DNA from: Mycolicibacterium alvei
Lineage (GTDB): Bacteria > Actinomycetota > Actinomycetes > Mycobacteriales > Mycobacteriaceae
Length of the DNA stretch: 64,000 nucleotides
Assembly: GCF_010727325.1 (NCBI RefSeq)
Contig: NZ_AP022565.1
Location: forward strand, 2,480,001-2,544,000
Reading direction: 5' to 3'
In this document: in pieces, positions 1-7,271 of the stretch
Position numbering within the stretch: position 1 is the stretch's first letter
How the letters are laid out: the number at the start of each line of letters is the position of its first letter
The notes under the pieces: generated by a model
The model's database searches: none
What the model was told of the DNA's origin: nothing
What the model saw: only the letters and a program-made list of their open reading frames with translations
Made by a program: the position numbers and the translations under genes

Positions 1-449
1 CCAGCTTCTCTGGCGCGCTGCACCCGCTCGGCGATCTCGTCGCGGGACCCCAGCCAGTAGATCTGGAAGAAGATCTTGTCGTTGACGGCGGTGACTTCCT
101 CCATCGGCTTACTGGCGAACGAGGACAGCCCCATGGCGGTGCCACGGGCAGCCGCGGCACGCGCCACCGCCACCTCGCCATCGGGATCGACGGCCTGCAC
201 GCCGGTCGGCGAGATGATGACGGGCATCGAAATGTCCTGACCCATCACGGTTGTCGCCATCTCACGTTTCTCGGTGGCACCGATGACATGCGGGGCGAAG
301 CCCAGCTCGGCGAAGGACTCCACGTTGTCGGAGACCGTCACGCCCTTTTCGCTGGCGGAGATCAGCGACGAGTAGGCAGACTTGGGGAGCCGTTTCTTCG
401 CCCGTTGCTGAGCAATGGCGACGGTCTCGAACCAGGTATCACGAGCCAT
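1..449 (-). CDS. mftD: Pre-mycofactocin synthase MftD (3' part outside window)
   Basis: About 149 N-terminal residues are visible, from ATG at 449, and the gene runs off the left edge. The protein opens MARDTWFETVAIAQQRAKKR and continues with segments such as MPVIISPTGVQAVDPDGE and GLSSFASKPMEEV, typical of FMN-dependent alpha-hydroxyacid oxidase-like TIM barrels. In this family MftD oxidatively deaminates the MftC/MftE-processed dipeptide to give pre-mycofactocin. It lies 4 bp after mftC in the same direction, completing an A-B-C-D order. The catalytic His/Arg region is off the window, so identification rests on the N-terminus and the cluster. Confidence 0.93.
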   Translation of the reverse strand, partial: MARDTWFETVAIAQQRAKKRLPKSAYSSLISASEKGVTVSDNVESFAELGFAPHVIGATEKREMATTVMGQDISMPVIISPTGVQAVDPDGEVAVARAAAARGTAMGLSSFASKPMEEVTAVNDKIFFQIYWLGSRDEIAERVQRAREA

Positions 450-453
450 GGAT

Positions 454-1668
454 TTACACCGGACTTTCGTTACAGATTCGGGCGGGCGGCGTGGTCAGCA
501 GCTTCAGTGCCACCGGACCCTGCTTGGTACCTGGCTTCTTGGCATGGGAGTGGTCCCCGCTGGGCTTGGGTTTGATGCGCTCGGCCGCCAGGGCCGACTC
601 GCCCCAGCCTTCGACGCACTCGGGGTCTGGCCCGTCCATCGGCAGACCGGTGAAGAACTTGGCCGCCATGCAGCCGCCACGGCAGGCGTCGTAGTGTCCG
701 CAGCCGCTGCAGGCACCGGCCGACTGGGGCTCGCGCAGCTCGCGGAACAACGGGGAGTTCTGCCAGACATTCTGGAATCCGGCGCCAAAGCCGGTGTCTT
801 CCAGGATGTTTCCGGCGAGGAACTTGTCATGGATGGCGAACGGGCAAGCGTAGACGTCGCCCACCGGATCGATCAGGCACACCACTCGGCCGGCACCACA
901 CAGGTTCAGCCCGGCCAGCGCGCCGGGCTCGCCCAGACCCGACAGATGGAAGAACGAGTCGCCGGTCAACACCCGCTCACCGTGGGCGACCAACCAGTTG
1001 TACAGCTGGCGCTGCTGGTCCGGGGTGGGGTGCAGCTCGTCCCAGACGTCGGCGCCCCGGCCCGACGGGCGCAGCCGGGTGATCCGCAGCGTGGCACCGA
1101 AGCGGTCGGCGAGTGCCTTGAACTCATCGAGCTGGCCGACATTGTGGCGGGTTACCACCACCGAGATCTTGGCATCGGAAAAGCCTGCGGCGGCAAGGTT
1201 TTCCAGCGCGCGCACGGCCATGTCGAATGAGCCCTTGCCGCGCACCGCGTCGTTGACCTCGGCGTTGGCGCCGTCCAGGGAGATCTGCACGTCGACGTAA
1301 TCGCTGGCGGCGAGTTTCGCGGCCACCTCGGGCGTGATGCGCACCCCGTTGGTGGAGAACTTGACCCCCACGTGATGCTCGGTCGCATAGTCGACCAGTT
1401 CCCAGAAGTCCGGGCGCACAGTCGGTTCGCCACCACCGATGTTCACATAGAACACCTGCATGCGTTCCAGCTCGTCGATGATGTCCTTGCACTGCCGGGT
1501 GGACAGTTCGCGCGGGTCGCGCTTACCCGACGAGGACAGGCAGTGCACGCATGCCAGGTTGCAGGCGTAGGTGAGCTCCCAGGTCAGGCAGATCGGGGCG
1601 TCGAGTCCGTGTTCGAACTGCTCGACGAGCCGTGGAACAGGAGTGCGCGCGGGCGCAACAGAAGTCAT
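454..1668 (-). CDS. mftC: Mycofactocin radical SAM maturase MftC
   Basis: A 404-residue radical SAM/SPASM enzyme that decarboxylates and cyclises the C-terminal Val-Tyr of MftA. The radical SAM cluster motif TYACNLACVHC (C36, C40, C43 from the chosen start) is intact, followed by GGGEPTVRP. The C-terminal SPASM domain has cysteines in LCGAGRVVC, YACPF, CSGCGHYDACRGGC and DPEC for auxiliary Fe-S clusters. ATG at 1668 (MTSVAPARTP) is chosen because it forms a 4-bp ATGA overlap with mftB; the frame stays open 33 codons further upstream but that stretch is mftB antisense-like sequence without family similarity. Confidence 0.97.
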   Translation of the reverse strand: MTSVAPARTPVPRLVEQFEHGLDAPICLTWELTYACNLACVHCLSSSGKRDPRELSTRQCKDIIDELERMQVFYVNIGGGEPTVRPDFWELVDYATEHHVGVKFSTNGVRITPEVAAKLAASDYVDVQISLDGANAEVNDAVRGKGSFDMAVRALENLAAAGFSDAKISVVVTRHNVGQLDEFKALADRFGATLRITRLRPSGRGADVWDELHPTPDQQRQLYNWLVAHGERVLTGDSFFHLSGLGEPGALAGLNLCGAGRVVCLIDPVGDVYACPFAIHDKFLAGNILEDTGFGAGFQNVWQNSPLFRELREPQSAGACSGCGHYDACRGGCMAAKFFTGLPMDGPDPECVEGWGESALAAERIKPKPSGDHSHAKKPGTKQGPVALKLLTTPPARICNESPV

Positions 1669-1979
1669 TGTGGATTCCCGGGGATGAGCATCTTCGAGGA
1701 CACCAGCACGCTCAGCGCGTGCAGGTAAGGGCCTTGGTCGGCGTCGGCGATTCCGACCGCGCGACACGCGGACCGGGCGTCGGGGTGATCAGCCAGAGCG
1801 TTGACCACCTCGACGACCGTCCGGTTCTTCAGAAACGACAGCTTACGGGTTCCGAAGTGATACAGCAGGGCGCCGAACGGCTCCGGCCGCACCGCCACCT
1901 GGTGGTGTAACCGCCAACTGGAGTCCGGGTCGAAGACCACGCCGGTTTGCGCAGCCGTATCGGCGACCTGCGTGGACAC
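1665..1979 (-). CDS. mftB: Mycofactocin peptide chaperone MftB
   Basis: A 104-residue RiPP recognition element protein that binds precursor MftA and presents it to MftC. The recognisable core is SWRLHHQVAVRPEPFGALLY followed by HFGTRKLSFLKN. The start is GTG at 1979 (VSTQVADTAAQ), just 2 bp after the mftA stop, which is the usual arrangement; a longer reading would run through mftA in another frame. The stop overlaps the mftC start. The A-B-C-D spacing implies one transcript and probably translational coupling. Confidence 0.95.
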   Translation of the reverse strand: MSTQVADTAAQTGVVFDPDSSWRLHHQVAVRPEPFGALLYHFGTRKLSFLKNRTVVEVVNALADHPDARSACRAVGIADADQGPYLHALSVLVSSKMLIPGNPQ

Positions 1980-1981
1980 GG

Positions 1982-2077
1982 TCAGTAAACCCCGCACATA
2001 CCGTCGATCGAGACCTCTTCGACGAGCGTCTCGGTGACGAGCTGGGTTTCGGTTTCTGCCTGCGGGTTTTGATCCAT
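1982..2077 (-). CDS. mftA: Mycofactocin precursor peptide MftA
   Basis: A 31-residue RiPP precursor, from ATG at 2077 to TGA at 1982. It begins [14 protein letters not shown] and ends in the conserved core IDGMCGVY, whose C-terminal Val-Tyr pair is the part converted into the redox cofactor mycofactocin. The acidic leader ETLVEEVS is the region recognised by MftB. The gene is too short for many gene callers. It is the first gene of the leftward mft operon and diverges from mftR. The start is unambiguous because no other in-frame ATG precedes the conserved peptide. Confidence 0.97.
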   Translation of the reverse strand: MDQNPQAETETQLVTETLVEEVSIDGMCGVY

Positions 2078-2170
2078 GAATCGCACCTTTCCGGTAACTG
2101 TGGGTCTCGACATCTGTGACCTGAGTCGCAATAATATGGCATCGAGTGCACAAATGGAAGGGCGGGTTCA
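2078..2170. promoter_or_regulatory. mftA/mftR divergent promoter region
   Basis: A 93-bp gap separates divergent mftA and mftR. The only AT-rich stretch, ataatat at 2131-2137, can serve as a -10 for both strands (TAATAT rightward, TATTAT leftward). A purine-rich ggaaggg at 2156-2162 is the mftR ribosome binding site, 8 nt before ATG. The near-repeat ctgtgggtc/ctgtgacct around 2099-2121 could be part of an MftR operator. The operator call is inference only. Confidence 0.45.
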
Positions 2171-2776
2171 ATGCAGCAGGCGTCCGGGCCCCGAGTCGGT
2201 CGGCGTCCGTCCACCACGCAGGACCACATCACCGATGTCGCGCTGGCGCTGTTCGCCAACCGCGGATTCGACGAGGTCAGCGTCGACGACGTGGCCAAAG
2301 CCGCCGGCATCGCGCGACGCACACTGTTCCGCTACTACGCCTCCAAGAACGCCATCCCCTGGGGAGACTTCGACGCCCACCTGCAGCACCTGCGCGACCT
2401 GCTCGCCGCGCTGAGCACCGAGATCCCGCTCGCCGAAGCGCTGCGCGAAGCACTGCTGTCGTTCAATACCTACGACGCCCACGAGATGGCCCAACACCGG
2501 CGGCGCATGCGGGTGATCCTGGAAACCGCTGGACTGCAGGCATATTCGATGACCATGTATGCCGGCTGGCGCGAAGTCATCGCGGCCTACGTGGCGCAGC
2601 GGATCGACGCGGCACCCCGCGATCTGATGCCGCAGACCGTCGGCTGGCTCATGTTGGGCGTCGCACTGTCGGCGTACGAGCACTGGCTCGCCGATGAGTC
2701 GGTCGCCCTGGCAGATGCCATCGCCGACGCCTTCGAGGTGACGCGGCCAGGACTGGAGGCCCTAGCCCCGCGCTAG
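2171..2776 (+). CDS. mftR: Mycofactocin system TetR-family regulator MftR
   Basis: A 201-residue TetR-type repressor. The N-terminal helix-turn-helix spans about residues 15-62 ([20 protein letters not shown] then [20 protein letters not shown]); the rest is the ligand-binding helical domain. Homologues adjacent to mftA are the mycofactocin regulators, reported to respond to acyl-CoA. It is transcribed away from mftABCD, so it probably represses that shared promoter and itself. Its last 15 bp overlap the convergent dioxygenase-like gene. Confidence 0.93.
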   Translation: MQQASGPRVGRRPSTTQDHITDVALALFANRGFDEVSVDDVAKAAGIARRTLFRYYASKNAIPWGDFDAHLQHLRDLLAALSTEIPLAEALREALLSFNTYDAHEMAQHRRRMRVILETAGLQAYSMTMYAGWREVIAAYVAQRIDAAPRDLMPQTVGWLMLGVALSAYEHWLADESVALADAIADAFEVTRPGLEALAPR

Positions 2777-3505
2777 CTCATCCCACACACAGGCCAGCGC
2801 CTCCGGACCTCGTGGGCTGAGCTTCTCGGCGAGCATCACAGGCGCCTGCGACATGAAACGTGGTGTGCTGCCGCGATGTACGTCGGCGGCATGAGCGGTG
2901 AAAGGATGCACCACGAACATGTCACCGGGTCGTCCGGTGGCATGTGCCACCGGACGGTCTCGGCTGACCTCTTCCACGAGTGCGCCGGCTTCGACGAAGT
3001 CGATCGGATCGGGCCCGAGCACCCCGGCGGCGTCGCGGTGCGAACCCACGCGGATGCGGGTCGGCGCGTCGTCGGGTCCCACTTCCGACAGCAGGGCCAG
3101 CACCAGCACGGTGTGCGGGCGGCCGCTGACCGCCCACTGGCCTCCGGGCAGCGGGGTGTTGGCATCGATGTGCCAGCCCCGGTCCTCGGCGGGCGGATGG
3201 ACCGGGAACCGGACCGGGATGTTGCCCAGGGCGCCGCGCGGCAGCCAACCCCCGGTTCCGCAGATCTGGTCCAGGGCATCGGTGAGCGAGGCGCTGTTCA
3301 CCAGCCGGCCGAACGGGCCCGCCCCGGTCAGATCGGCCGCCCATACCACCGGGGCGGTCCACGATGCCGGGTCGTCCGCGGAAAGCCCGATCTGCGTCCA
3401 GAGCAGATGCCGGGCCGCATCGGCGATTTCGGCGGGAGCGGCCTGTTCGACCTTGACGAACCCGTCCCTCTTGAAGGCCTCGATATCCACCACGCCAACC
3501 ACCAT
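2762..3505 (-). CDS. Phytanoyl-CoA dioxygenase (PhyH)-like protein
   Basis: A 247-residue protein resembling Fe(II)/2-oxoglutarate-dependent PhyH-family oxygenases. It has a candidate metal triad H-x-D in [13 protein letters not shown], a distal His in [16 protein letters not shown], and an Arg in STPRFMSQ suited to 2-oxoglutarate binding. ATG at 3505 ([17 protein letters not shown]) matches the family's usual DGF start; a GTG at 3556 would add 17 residues that read through a palindromic regulatory stretch. The substrate is unknown. It converges on mftR with a 15-bp overlap. Confidence 0.75.
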   Translation of the reverse strand: MVVGVVDIEAFKRDGFVKVEQAAPAEIADAARHLLWTQIGLSADDPASWTAPVVWAADLTGAGPFGRLVNSASLTDALDQICGTGGWLPRGALGNIPVRFPVHPPAEDRGWHIDANTPLPGGQWAVSGRPHTVLVLALLSEVGPDDAPTRIRVGSHRDAAGVLGPDPIDFVEAGALVEEVSRDRPVAHATGRPGDMFVVHPFTAHAADVHRGSTPRFMSQAPVMLAEKLSPRGPEALACVWDELARG

Positions 3506-3599
3506 GACGTAACCCGGCTGACCGGCGCCAATGATTTTCCCGGGAAAAAACTTCACCCAAGGCCGTCGGAGTTCGGTGCCCGACGGCGACGATAAGAGT
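3506..3599. promoter_or_regulatory. Divergent control region with 14-bp palindrome and leader hairpin
   Basis: Between the dioxygenase-like gene and the ECF sigma gene lies the perfect palindrome ttttcccgggaaaa (3535-3548). Overlapping it, gggaaa at 3542 and cgtc at 3565-3568 have roughly the spacing of an ECF-type -35/-10 pair, suggesting self-activation of the sigma gene. An inverted repeat ccgtcgg/ccgacgg (3563-3569 and 3580-3586) could form a hairpin just before the GTG start. The roles are inferred. Confidence 0.35.
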
Positions 3600-4115
3600 G
3601 TGAGCGCCGAAACAGACGCTCCGCGGGCGCTGCTGAGGTGCTACGACGAGGCCCTGCCGGCGGTGTACGGCTACTTCGTACGCCGCTGCGGTGATCGCGG
3701 AACCGCCGAGGATCTGACGTCAGAGACGTTCCTGGCCGCCATGGACGCGGCCCGCAGACCGTCGCCGCCGCCGATCTCGGTGGCGTGGTTGATCGGAGTG
3801 GCCCGGCACAAACTTGCCGACCACTACCGTCGTCGCCACGACCGGTTCACCGTGCCGGTGGCCGAACTGCCCGAACCGGTCGACCCCGCCGACAACTGGG
3901 ATGCCGAGCTGGATCGCATTGTCGCCGAAGCGGTTCTGGCCCGGTTACCCGAGCAGCACCGCACCGTGCTGGTTCTCCGCTACCTCGATGACTGCTCGGT
4001 TCCCGAGTGCGCCGAGTTGATCGGCCGCACAGTGCACGCCACCGAGGCCCTGTTGGTCCGGGCCCGCCGCGCCTTCAGAGCGCAGTACCCGACACCGGAG
4101 GGAGGGACATCGTGA
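3600..4115 (+). CDS. ECF RNA polymerase sigma factor
   Basis: A 171-residue extracytoplasmic-function sigma factor from GTG at 3600 (VSAETDAPRALL). Sigma-2 spans about residues 12-80 (YGYFVRRCGDRGTAEDLTSE, then WLIGVARHKLADHYRRR). Sigma-4 spans about 110-165 (LARLPEQHRTVLVLRYLDD, then VPECAELIGRTVHATEALLVRAR). There is no long C-terminal extension. Its stop overlaps the start of the next gene by 4 bp (GTGA), so the downstream triple-VOC protein is translationally coupled and may be its regulatory partner. Codons upstream of 3600 lack sigma similarity. Confidence 0.88.
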   Translation: MSAETDAPRALLRCYDEALPAVYGYFVRRCGDRGTAEDLTSETFLAAMDAARRPSPPPISVAWLIGVARHKLADHYRRRHDRFTVPVAELPEPVDPADNWDAELDRIVAEAVLARLPEQHRTVLVLRYLDDCSVPECAELIGRTVHATEALLVRARRAFRAQYPTPEGGTS

Positions 4116-5392
4116 TCAACAGCCACGATCCGTTGACCGTGCTGAGCGGCGACGACCACCCGGTCTCCCCCGACCCGGTGTTCGCGGCCCGGCTGCGCGC
4201 GCGGCTGGAATCGGCCCTCAACCTTCCCGAACACACCGAAGGAGTCGACATGAGTGGAACTGAAACTGCCATCGCCGAACTGAATAAGCCGACCGCTGCG
4301 CCGGCAACCCCACGATCCGCCGTCGTGGCTTACCTGACCGTTCCCGATGCCCGGGCCGCGATCGCCTGGTACATCGATGTGCTGGGCGCAGTTCAGGTCG
4401 GTGAGCCGATCGTCATGGACGACGGTCGCATCGGCCATGCCGAGCTCGCACTGGCCGGCGGCATTTTCTACCTGGCCGACGAGTATCCCGAGATCGGCTT
4501 GAAAGCACCCGCACCACAGGCGAATTCGGTGAGCTTGATGCTGGATGTGCCCGACACCGATGCCACCCTGGAGCGGGCTCGCACCTTGGGTGCCCAGGTG
4601 CAGCGGGAACCGTACGAGAACTACGGCGCCCGCAATGCGGTGATCATCGACCCGTCCGGCCACCGCTGGATGCTGTCCGGGCCAGTCACCGGAGCAGTGG
4701 TACCCATCCAGCACGGCGACGTCGGATACGTCTCGATCTGGGCCCCCGACGCCGACCGGTCCGCTGCCTTCTACGGCCAGGTCCTGGGCTGGATCTACGA
4801 CCCCGCCACCGGCCAGGTCACCAACACCCGACAGCCCATCGGCATCTTCAGCGTCGCGGGCCCCGGCAATCTGTTCTGCTGCTACGCGGTGACCGATCTG
4901 GACGAGACCCGCCGGGCGATCCTGGCCGGCGGTGGCCAACCCGGCCAGACCCAGGAATTCGACTTCGGCACCGTGCTGGATGCCACCGATCCGGCCGGCA
5001 CCCCGTTCGCGGTGTTCCTGCCCGCGCCGGGCACGCCGCGACCGGATCTGAACGGCGCAGGGCCAGGCGAACTTTCGTACCTCACCTACCAGGTACCTGA
5101 CTCGGAAGGGTTCAAGGCGTTCTACGGCCGGCTGTTCTTCTGGACCTTCGAACCCGGTCGGGTCACCGACGGGTGGGGTGTGCAGGGCAGTCAGCCGATG
5201 TCGGGGATGGCCGGTGGCGCCGCACGGGCCGTGGCCGTGCCGATGTGGACGGTGGCCGATATCGAGGCTGCGGTCACCCGCGTCGTCGAGGCCGGCGGCA
5301 CGGTGTTGCAGCAGCCGTCACGACAGGACTACGGACTGATGGCCGAATGCACCGACGACCAGGGTGGCCGGTTCTACCTCGGCCAGTTCTAG
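4112..5392 (+). CDS. Triple VOC/glyoxalase-fold protein coupled to an ECF sigma factor
   Basis: A 426-residue protein from GTG at 4112, overlapping the sigma gene. The first about 45 residues (SPDPVFAARLRARLESALNL) look like the short helical segment at the N-terminus of some anti-sigma or sigma-partner proteins. Three vicinal-oxygen-chelate modules follow: about 65-195 (PhnB-like, AVVAYLTVPDARAAIAWYID), about 200-315 (GDVGYVSIWAPDADRSAAFY) and about 320-426 (GELSYLTYQVPDSEGFKAFY). No signal peptide or membrane segment is seen. A small-molecule sensor or a lyase is possible. The link to sigma control is inferred from the overlap. Confidence 0.78.
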   Translation: MINSHDPLTVLSGDDHPVSPDPVFAARLRARLESALNLPEHTEGVDMSGTETAIAELNKPTAAPATPRSAVVAYLTVPDARAAIAWYIDVLGAVQVGEPIVMDDGRIGHAELALAGGIFYLADEYPEIGLKAPAPQANSVSLMLDVPDTDATLERARTLGAQVQREPYENYGARNAVIIDPSGHRWMLSGPVTGAVVPIQHGDVGYVSIWAPDADRSAAFYGQVLGWIYDPATGQVTNTRQPIGIFSVAGPGNLFCCYAVTDLDETRRAILAGGGQPGQTQEFDFGTVLDATDPAGTPFAVFLPAPGTPRPDLNGAGPGELSYLTYQVPDSEGFKAFYGRLFFWTFEPGRVTDGWGVQGSQPMSGMAGGAARAVAVPMWTVADIEAAVTRVVEAGGTVLQQPSRQDYGLMAECTDDQGGRFYLGQF

Positions 5393-5393
5393 C

Positions 5394-5446
5394 GCGATCT
5401 GGGTGCGTTCAGCGGCTCTCACCGCCGCCAAACGCACCCAAATCGC
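5394..5446. terminator. Long inverted repeat between convergent genes
   Basis: Arms gcgatctgggtgcgtt (5394-5409) and aacgcacccaaatcgc (5431-5446) match at 15 of 16 positions. They sit immediately after the VOC gene stop and just beyond the 3' end of the convergent reductase gene. The location suits a bidirectional intrinsic terminator, though there is no strong T-run. Confidence 0.6.
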
Positions 5447-5454
5447 AGGGAAAG

Positions 5455-6642
5455 TCAGCCGAGGACGTCGGAGATCGGAACGCCGGCGGCGATCTTGCCG
5501 CGGGCCTTCATCACCTTGCCGGGCATGCCGCCGCCGACCACACCGACCACGACACCGTTGCGCTCGTAGAAGGCCAGGAACTTGCGGCCGTCGTCCTCGA
5601 CGACGTGCACCACGTCGTCGGCCTCGGGCTCACCCAGGCACTGGATCTTGACGTCGTACTGATCGCTCCAGAAGTACGGCACCGACACCACGGGCGCGGA
5701 CTCCTGGCCCAGCATCGCCGGCACCATGGCCCGCGCCTGGTCGGCGACGTTGCTCCAATGCTCAACGCGCACTTGACCACCCACGTGATCGCGCCACGAT
5801 GCGACGTCGCCGATGGCCCAGACACCCGCGGAGCTGGCGCGGCCGACCTCGTCGCACACCACGCCGTTGTCGAGCGCGATACCGCTGCCCTCAAGCCACT
5901 CGACCGCCGGCTGCGAACCGATGCCGACCACCACCAGATCGGCGTCGAGTTCGGTGCCGTCGCCCAGGACGACCTGCTCGACCTTGTCAGCGCCACGCAC
6001 CTCGCTCACGCCGATACCGCAGCGCACGTCGACTCCCTCGGCCTGATGCAGGCGGGTCACCAGCGCACCGATCTGCTCGCCCAGTACCGAGGCCAGCGGT
6101 GTCGGCTGCGGCTCCACGAGCGTCACCTCGACACCCAGCTTGCGCAGGCTCGCGGCCACCTCGCAACCGATGAAGCCGGCACCGACCACCACCGCACGCT
6201 GAGCCCTCTCGGCATGCTCGCGCAGGGCCATGCTCTCGGCGTAGGACCGCAGCACGTGGATTCCGGCGAGATCGCCGAAGGCCCGGATGCGCCTTGGCAC
6301 CAATCCGGTGGCGATGATGAGCTCGTCGTAGGCGACGTCGCTGCCGTCGGCCAGCTTCAGCGTTTTGGCGGCCGTATCCACCGACTGCGCGGCCGAGCCG
6401 AGCTGCAGCGTGATGTCGTTCTCGGCGTAGAACTCGGCTGGCTTCAGGGTGACGTCGTCAGTCTCGGCGCGCAGCACTTCCTTGGACAGCGGGGGCCGAT
6501 CGTAGGGCAGGTGGTCCTCGTCGCTGACGATCGTGATGGGCCCGGTGTACTCCGATCGGCGGAGCTGTTCGGCCGTCCGGGCCGCGGCCAAGCCGCCGCC
6601 GACGATGACAATGCCCGCAGCTGATCCCGTTGATGTAGTCAC
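5455..6642 (-). CDS. FAD-dependent ferredoxin/rubredoxin reductase-type oxidoreductase
   Basis: A 395-residue pyridine nucleotide-disulfide oxidoreductase of the ferredoxin reductase class. The FAD motif is GIVIVGGGLAAARTAEQLR (residues about 10-28), followed by YDRPPLSKE. The NAD(P)H-binding motif is AVVVGAGFIGCEVAASLRK (about 150-168). A second FAD contact is GVWAIGDVASW (about 280), and a reductase C-terminal domain is present. It corresponds by position to the Rv0688-type reductase near the mycofactocin genes. It may pass electrons from NAD(P)H to a ferredoxin partner not encoded here; the partner is unknown. Confidence 0.9.
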   Translation of the reverse strand: MTTSTGSAAGIVIVGGGLAAARTAEQLRRSEYTGPITIVSDEDHLPYDRPPLSKEVLRAETDDVTLKPAEFYAENDITLQLGSAAQSVDTAAKTLKLADGSDVAYDELIIATGLVPRRIRAFGDLAGIHVLRSYAESMALREHAERAQRAVVVGAGFIGCEVAASLRKLGVEVTLVEPQPTPLASVLGEQIGALVTRLHQAEGVDVRCGIGVSEVRGADKVEQVVLGDGTELDADLVVVGIGSQPAVEWLEGSGIALDNGVVCDEVGRASSAGVWAIGDVASWRDHVGGQVRVEHWSNVADQARAMVPAMLGQESAPVVSVPYFWSDQYDVKIQCLGEPEADDVVHVVEDDGRKFLAFYERNGVVVGVVGGGMPGKVMKARGKIAAGVPISDVLG

Positions 6643-6711
6643 GTGGGGTTTTTACACGATGGCGGTTGAGTGTTGTAGGGCACCCTATGTTTGCGCAGGC
6701 CACCGGCTCAC

Positions 6712-7158
6712 TCAGGACCGGCCCCGCTCTATGACGTTCGTGAGCACCACGATGCTTTCGCTGCGCTCGATACTCGCCGTTGAGCGGATGCGTTCCAGGG
6801 CCTCCTCGAGGTGGCGCATGTCGCGCGCCAGGACGTGCAGGATGGCGTCGGCGGTGCCGGTGACCGTTGCCGCACTGACCACTTCGGGAATGTCGATCCA
6901 GGCCGCGCGCAACTGATCCGGGGCGATGGTGCCCTGGCAGTACACCTGCACGTACGCCTCGGTGCGCCAGCCGAGGACATTGCGGTCGATCACCGTGGTG
7001 AAGCCCCGGATCACCCCGTCGGCGACCATGCGGTCCACCCGACGCTTGACCGCGGGCGCCGACAGGCTCACGCGCTGCCCGATCTCGGCGAACGTCGCCC
7101 TGGCGTGCTCGGTGAGTACGGCCAGGATCCGCTCGTCGGTGTCGTCCAGACGTTCCAC
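6712..7158 (-). CDS. Lrp/AsnC-family transcriptional regulator
   Basis: A 148-residue feast/famine regulator. The N-terminal winged HTH covers about residues 3-60 (DDTDERILAVL, FAEIGQRVSLSAPAVKRRVD, MVADGVIRGFTTVIDRNVLG). A C-terminal RAM effector domain includes SAATVTGTADAILHVLARD. GTG at 7158 is preferred because GGAGG lies 5 nt upstream; ATG codons at 7188 and 7200 are alternatives. It diverges from the arginine/ornithine operon, as the M. tuberculosis Rv2324-type regulator does, so it probably controls that operon in response to an amino acid. Confidence 0.9.
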   Translation of the reverse strand: MERLDDTDERILAVLTEHARATFAEIGQRVSLSAPAVKRRVDRMVADGVIRGFTTVIDRNVLGWRTEAYVQVYCQGTIAPDQLRAAWIDIPEVVSAATVTGTADAILHVLARDMRHLEEALERIRSTASIERSESIVVLTNVIERGRS

Positions 7159-7271
7159 ATCGACCTCCACACAACAAACCGCCGCCATACGGCAGTTCAT
7201 GCAATATATCCCTGCTCTAGACGCAACAGGGAGTGATTGATTGCGTCACGAATGCTTCCTATCGTCGAAAC
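7159..7271. promoter_or_regulatory. AsnC/arginine-operon divergent control region
   Basis: It contains the inverted repeat gacgcaa (7220-7226) and ttgcgtc (7241-7247), and an overlapping ccctg/caggg pair (about 7209-7231). These are reasonable candidates for binding by the adjacent Lrp/AsnC regulator. The region is also locally AT-rich (aatatat at 7203-7209). Confidence 0.4.

Noticed and set aside
1669..1767. Longer mftC start at 1767 (33 extra residues).
   Set aside because: The extension lies inside mftB and is Arg-rich; ATG at 1668 gives the typical 4-bp overlap and conserved N-terminus.
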